Below, in pieces: positions 1-64,000 of a stretch of 64,000 nucleotides of DNA (position 1 is its first letter; every line of letters starts with the position of its first letter). The notes under the pieces are model-generated. The model had not been told where the DNA came from. It was given only the letters and a program-made list of their open reading frames with translations, and did no database searches. Both the position numbers and the translations under genes were made by a program. The DNA is from Gordionus sp. m RMFG-2023. Its lineage: Eukaryota; Nematomorpha; Gordioida; Chordodea; Parachordodidae. Location of the stretch: contig NC_088775.1 of NCBI RefSeq assembly GCF_954871325.1, positions 65,325,561 through 65,389,560 on the forward strand, in the 5' to 3' direction.

Positions 1-1680
1 AGTTTCTTATGAATAATTGTATTTTGTATGTTATATATTTACATGTAAAATCCAATCTTCTTTGGGATTGAGCTAATTTTTCAATTATCTCATCCTTGCT
101 TGTCGTCAAATGAGTTGTACTTCTTGGTATGTTTTTCAGATGCGGTGTTTTTTTAAAAAAATATCCGGGCCGGGTTGTATATTTTAAAACAGCCTATATT
201 TGAAATCGTTATTATTAACTATAAAAATCAAAAAGAAATATATTTTATTTTTAAAATCCGGGCCAGGCCTGAAAATTTTATCTTAAAAAAAGCCGGGGAC
301 TTGAAATTTTTTTAAAAAATACCCAAACCTGCCGTAAAAAATTTTAAAAAAAAAATTCGGGCCGTGCCCTGCAAATGGTACCTCTGCAGGGCTCTGTTGT
401 TCTTTTTAAAAATGAGAATGTTCTCTCATTAGTTTACTAATGGGAAGAGTTGCTAATATATATAAACCCTTTTAAAACATTGGGAATATAATTTAAATGA
501 GTTTGAAATGCAAAGCATCCATAGCATTTTTTGGGACTATATCAACCATAGTTAATTTTATAAATATAGTTATTCCTAATAAGGCATCATAATATACTTT
601 AACATCTTCATGATAAAATCTAACAAATATTTTTTTTATCACCATCTGAAAAAGGTAAGTAAGGCTTTTGTGGAAGTAATATCTGCAGATAAATGCTGCA
701 CGATGAATTAAAAACCATTCATTTATTTGGGTTATAAATGTATCTAAGAGAGGAGACATTTGTTTTATAATACTCTTCTACCATCCTATATTAATGTTGT
801 GACGATGAGATTGCTTGCTGAAAGTGGAGGGGGGCAAATATTAAACACGTATAGCTCTGCTTTTGACTCAACAATAACATATAAAATATGAAATTCTTCA
901 TCAACATTAGCCCTATTTCCTTGAGTTCTAATAATATGCTCTCCGCTATTCTCATTAGTGATCTGCATCGAACCTAATTCTTCAAGCCCGGCCTGAAATT
1001 TTTTTTAAAAAGTTTTGCCGGCCCGCCCCGAACCCGAATTTTTTTTTAAAAAATTTACCGACCCGGCCTGGCCGAATTTATTTAAATATAGAAATTAATT
1101 TTTATAATTACTCAAAATAAAAGACATATGTTATATGTCGTTTAGTTTCAGTAACTAAAATCAAATATTTTTATTTTTAAATAAAAATTCAATATAAAAT
1201 TGATAAATTTAGATATATTTAAAAAATTTCCAAGGTCCGACCCTACCTGGCCCGAATTTTTTATTAAAATATTAGGCCCGGCCCGGCCCAAACCTGATTA
1301 TTTTAAATAGAATTACGGACTCGGGCCGGGTACGGGCCGGGCCTAACTTTGCAGAACTCTAATTCTCATATTCTTAATCAAGTCAATGTCATGTTTTGAA
1401 AAGTATAACGTATAGTTGTATAATTAAATAATACATTCTAATGAGAAAAAAAATTTGGAATAAGCATGGAATTTAATAATTTTCTTGCTTCTGAGGAAAT
1501 ATTTCTTTCAGGCCATTGTGATATTTCAGTAATAGCAAATAATCGGCTTTTCTAACTCCATAAAAGCTGTTACTGCTTGATGGCGAAGTATCTATCTTGT
1601 TGGACAAGCTTGCAATTTCTTTCTCCCTGTTGCACAAGGAGTTTCAGAAATATTTATTATTTGACTAGAAATTTGAAAAT
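1..1680 (-). mobile_element. Degenerate hAT-type element, copy A (cut by window edge)
   Basis: Reverse-complement copy of the element at 21683-23060. Shared landmarks include the unit that translates on the - strand as ANVDEEFHILYVIVESKA (786-968) and LLDTFITQINEWFLIH (493-759). The second is typical of hAT transposases just before the C-terminal dimerisation region. The reading frame is broken many times. A GC-rich GGCC patch (about 150-385) is shared by both copies; the MITE at 956-1361 is present only here. Confidence 0.7.
956..1361. mobile_element. GGCC-type hAT MITE nested in copy A, with 8-bp target duplication
   Basis: Ends TAGTGATCTGCA and (reverse complement) TAGAGTTCTGCA, flanked on both sides by ATTCTCAT (948-955 and 1362-1369). 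The related copy at 21.7-23.1 kb lacks the insertion, so the empty site can be read in the same window. It contains several GGCCCGGCCC-like blocks separated by A/T runs. No coding capacity seen. Confidence 0.88.
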
Positions 1681-1864
1681 GGTGGATAAATATTACGCCA
1701 CTAAAAATTCGAAATTATAAGTAAATATCACGCAGGAAAACTTGAAATAGAAATTAGTTGATAAAATAACTTAGTAGATGAATGTGATAAATAAATGTAA
1801 TTAAATATTTAATATGAGATAGGAATAAATATTAACAAATATAAATTAATATAAACAATAATAT

Positions 1865-2330
1865 TTTGAAAAATATATCCGGCATCTGCATTGGGGGGGG
1901 GGGGAGGGATTTGTCCCCCTGTCCCCCCGCTGCGTACGCGCCTGATTGCTAGAGCTTAAATAGAGGAGCCGTTTTTGGACCAAGTTAGGCCCGAATCTTT
2001 ATTTATTTTTAAGCTTAGCTCTATTATTTAAATTTTAGGAGGGTATACTTCTGGTTGGGGAAGGGCATCGAAGTGACTTGCAGGGCTCTACACTAAATTA
2101 TATGATTAAAAGCCTAAAACTATACTATTTATCTTAAAGGTTGAAAAGCATATAATTAGGCAAATTATATCTTTTTCCTTCATAAAAATTTTTATGACCC
2201 GGGGAATTTGTGTAAAATTATTTTACGGACCAGGTAAGATATCTACGGGCCGGGTAGAAAACCCTTTTTAAAATTTCCGCCGGCCCGGCCGCGCCGACCT
2301 CAAATTTATATATCAATTTTTTAAGAGTTA
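1865..2330. repeat. Compound repeat debris: G-run, GTACGCGCC terminus, GGCC patch
   Basis: A run of 13 G at about 1893, then GCGTACGCGCCTGA at 1932, a motif found again at 23392. The sequence GCAGGGCTCTA ending at 2090 is a reversed terminus of the GGCC-type family. A further GGCC patch spans 2196-2320 (GGGCCGGGTAG, CCGGCCCGGCC). No target duplication found. Confidence 0.5.
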
Positions 2331-2477
2331 GTGATAGACAAAAGTGTACTCAGTTCACATACATTTAAATTGACTTTTACGTAACTTTAAGATATCAATA
2401 TCACTGTGCCCAATTGAAAACAAATGTTAAGCACATTTTTAAAAAATAATTCTTATTTAATTTTATTCTATTTGCAG

Positions 2478-61330
<58,853 letters not shown>

Positions 61331-62888
61331 GTTTATGCTCTATTATTGGTTCATTTTTTATCTCCCTAACATAATGGATTTTAAAAGAAATGTTATTTGT
61401 TTTTTTAACGATTCATCAATTTAATTCAAAATTCTTTATAATTTATGATTAACTCGATCAAAATTAAATCTTTTTGAATTTATGAAATCATAAATTCTCC
61501 GGAACAGGTCGGCAATAGGACTGATTTTTGAGAAAATTCTATTAGTTGTTTTTCATAATAATTTTTAAAATATATATTGTTTCAACAAATTTAGATCACA
61601 ATTAGCCAGAAGTATGTCTTAACTGCTTAAATATTAGTCTATTCACGATTCAATTTAGCCTTGATAAATTCTACATCTAGAAGCACTTATTTTCAGATAC
61701 TTTTTTAAAATAGTTTAATACTAAGTCAATTTATTCTGAAATATATTATATTTATAGAATAGTCGATTTTTATTTTTCCAAATATAAACGCTTTATTTTT
61801 TTGCTTTTGTAAACTATCATTTTATTTTTTTAAAAAAATATATTATTTTCTATCAGTAGAATTAAATTGTATTACATCTTTTAAGTAAATTAGCATTTTT
61901 TTCCTCGCCTTAGGGTTTAAAATACTTATAAATAAAAAAGTTCAATAGTAAAAAGAGGAATATAAAATATGGTATAATTCAAAGTTTGATTTAATAAATC
62001 TTTCTCTTTGACAAGTTACGAAGATACTATTCTCGATGATGGGAAATACTACTTTATATTTATCAATGAAAGCATATTAGTCTCATCGATTTCCTCAATT
62101 AATTACTTATATATTTATTATCAGCTATAAATATTTGTCGACGCTTCGTGGAATTTATAATCATATTATACATTTATTTATTACATTTCAGTATATAAAT
62201 TATATATTCTCTTTTTTTTAAAATAACTTTATTGTACTTTTTTAGTCATAATAAAGAGGATTCATATAAATGTCATGTTAATTGATAAAAATTTCAATCG
62301 TCAATATTGACAAAAAATTATATATATATTTTGTTCATAAAAAATTTGGAAAATATAAAATATTTTATAATAAGATCGGAAAATAGTATTTTAACTTAAT
62401 TGTCCCTTGTTTAAGTAATCAGTAAGAATTAAGTCATATCACGAATTCTTATATCTTTAAATACAAAACAAAATAATATTTTTAAGAGTATTTGTATCCA
62501 AAATCTCTTTACAATGTAATTAAGTTAAAATACGATTAGTCACTTAATATGAATGATTAATAATATATAAAACTCATAGATATTTTACAATCTTGTATAA
62601 AATTATATATCAAAAAAGGATAATATATAATAAATTAAATTACAAGTTTATTCTGTCATATACATACAAGGAAAGAGTCCCCATTTCCTTGATGAAATAC
62701 ATTAATATATAAATTTCATTTTTTTGAATTTTAAAAAATGGGTTTAAAATAAAAATAAACATTTTCTAATATAAAAAATCTATATAAAAGAAAATGAATA
62801 AAACAGAAAAATGGAATGGAATAGATATTTTAAACTGGGATCATTATCACTTAAAAATAAAATTTAATATAGCTAAGCTGAATTCCTT
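61331..62888. other. Intergenic/3' region between convergent genes
   Basis: Should hold the last unc-104 codons and the 3' UTRs of both genes. AT-rich with many AATAAA-like words on both strands, which are not informative at this composition. No repeat family recognised. Confidence 0.6.
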
Positions 62889-63311
62889 TCAATGCGAATA
62901 TGTTTTGTTATCCAAACCATAATCCCTGCCCCAAAGAGCGGCAGAAAATAAAGGCTTACTAAACCCTAATGGAGCCTCAATAGTATTTTTATGAGTAAAA
63001 TTCCACTGAGACTTATCTGGCAAATAAGCCCCATCCACAAGTACTATAGGAAAAACGTATGTTTGATTATCATCCTTAATAAATTTATCAGCTTTCTTTG
63101 GAAATCTTTCGGACTTTTCGCTATATTCAGTACTAAAATTACCTGTAAGCTTGAAGTAAGAGAAAGTGTGAGTAGCATCGCGTCCAAAATTGCCGCAATA
63201 ATGTAAATCGGATGTAGGGCATTGGTTGAAAGCGCAAATTTTCATGAACCAATTCACGTATTCCCTGTGAAGCATGTTGTAAACTACCAGGAGCATGACG
63301 CCACTTTTAGT
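62889..63311 (-). CDS. Biotinidase/vanin-family amidohydrolase, last exon
   Basis: Pantetheinase/biotinidase-type secreted nitrilase-fold enzyme (family knowledge: hydrolyses pantetheine or biocytin amide bonds). This exon codes for the C-terminal vanin domain: TKSGVMLLVVYNMLHRE, WFMKICAFNQCPTSDLHYCG, FSYFKLTGNFSTEY, FPIVLVDGAYLPD and the end FSAALWGRDYGLDN. Vertebrate family members have FDGLH, QVCALLKC, FSLSGTFGTEY and LFGRWY at these places. Cys spacing and four possible N-glycosylation sites suit a secreted protein. The acceptor at 63312-63313 keeps phase 0 with the upstream exon. The catalytic nitrilase domain lies beyond the window. Confidence 0.88.
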   Translation of the reverse strand, partial: TKSGVMLLVVYNMLHREYVNWFMKICAFNQCPTSDLHYCGNFGRDATHTFSYFKLTGNFSTEYSEKSERFPKKADKFIKDDNQTYVFPIVLVDGAYLPDKSQWNFTHKNTIEAPLGFSKPLFSAALWGRDYGLDNKTYSH

Positions 63312-63421
63312 CTTATAATATTAAATAAAAGAGAAAGAAAATAGATTTTTTTGTCAAAATATAATTAATATATTTGTATTTGTAAGAAAAAAAATAAACG
63401 TTGTTTCAAAGAATTTCATAC

Positions 63422-63720
63422 ATTGCTAATAACCTTATGAGTGAAGTTACTGGGTTTGGCGAATTTGTAAGTCATGTGACAGCACAAATTTCCCATGCAT
63501 TTAGAGGCTTTCTTGACGACCTCATAATCGTTCTTGTTGGATGGCGGGTAAATGACGACGTAATTGACGTGCTCGGGCTCAGGTAACATGCCGAAAATTT
63601 TATCCAGTTCGTCACGTGGACTGGATTGGGAAAATCGTGTAGGACCGAAAACCTTGACCTTAAGATCGTCGATTACAGCATTGGAGGTAATGGTAATTTC
63701 TAAATTATTTGTTTTTTCCC
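63422..63720 (-). CDS. Biotinidase/vanin-family amidohydrolase, penultimate exon
   Basis: Reads ITITSNAVIDDLKVKVFGPT, then VVKKASKCMGNLCCHMTYKF. The CxxxLCCxxxY pattern is the hallmark Cys motif of the biotinidase/vanin C-terminal domain (biotinidase: CSNGLCCYLLYE). The donor is GTATGA after Ser-Asn and the intron (63312-63421) is only 110 bp. The 5' border is set at an AG after a pyrimidine tract, with an in-frame TAA just upstream; a second AG would give 63699. The gene continues beyond the window edge. Confidence 0.85.
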
Positions 63721-64000
63721 CTTAACAAAAAAAAGGGTGCAATAACGATAATTTGCTACTGACCTCATAATTTATGAATATCTCCTAACAATTTTTGTAT
63801 CATTTTGGAACCACCAATTTAATATCAAATAAGAAATAACGGCTCAAGCATTAACCCGATTAAATTGCAGCAACCTTTATAACTTACAATATGCATATAC
63901 AAATAATCCTCGTGGAGTTATATATTGTAATATTAAATTAATTTTTCCTGTTATAGTATTTATCAAAGATTTATAAAATATGCTTTATAAAATGTTAGGC

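Noticed and set aside
1-2470. Search for the first unc-104 motor exon (KVAVRVRPFN-type)
   Set aside because: Only repeat sequence was found; the exon must lie upstream of the window.
61331-61430. Read-through of the last PH exon into the intron as the true C-terminus
   Set aside because: The frame is open for about 33 codons but hydrophobic and unlike KIF1A; a GT donor follows the conserved end. Left unsettled rather than called.

Overview
This is a strongly AT-rich stretch of animal DNA, and most of it is one gene. The + strand carries the C-terminal ~95% of a kinesin-3 motor of the UNC-104/KIF1A/KIF1B type. I could read 40 exons by eye from position 2478 to 61330, about 6.4 kb of coding sequence or roughly 2,145 codons. 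They run in order through motor, neck coiled coil, FHA, stalk, KIF1 signature, the conserved C-terminal region and a PH domain. The start codon and first motor exon(s) lie upstream of the window. I did not settle the last few codons. Introns follow the GT-AG rule, and reading phase is kept across every junction except one (51451/51982).

At the right edge the - strand carries the last two exons of a biotinidase/vanin (pantetheinase) family gene, tail to tail with the kinesin. UNC-104 with a PH domain plus a vanin-type protein points to an invertebrate metazoan. I cannot name the phylum from this window.

The introns are where the novelty lies. They are swollen by DNA transposons, mainly hAT-type elements recognisable by 8-bp target duplications and short inverted ends: a near-intact 3.9 kb hAT with ZMYM1-like transposase (25103-29020) inserted in an older element (24463-29060); MITE-like copies at 956-1361, 10508-10872, 10924-11129, 17687-17924, 19318-19532, 31965-32788, 49205-50161 and 57992-59994; and two inverted copies of another degenerate hAT (1-1680 and 21683-23060). 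Two degenerate LINEs of different type occupy 33.8-36.3 kb and 37.6-40.46 kb, both on the - strand. A further copy of the second LINE is split by MITEs at 10.3-11.4 kb. A family of GC-rich patches built from short GGCCCGGCCC-like blocks recurs throughout and gives GC islands in otherwise AT-rich DNA.

Layout: 0-2.4 kb hAT copy with nested MITE; 2.5-19.6 kb motor, neck and FHA exons with MITEs and a LINE fragment in the introns; 19.7-37.2 kb mostly transposons with two stalk exons; 37.2-41.7 kb LINE; 41.7-57.9 kb densely exonic stalk and C-terminal half; 57.9-61.3 kb PH-domain exons around a 2 kb hAT-like element; 62.9-63.7 kb vanin gene. I saw no tRNA, rRNA, CRISPR array or convincing promoter.
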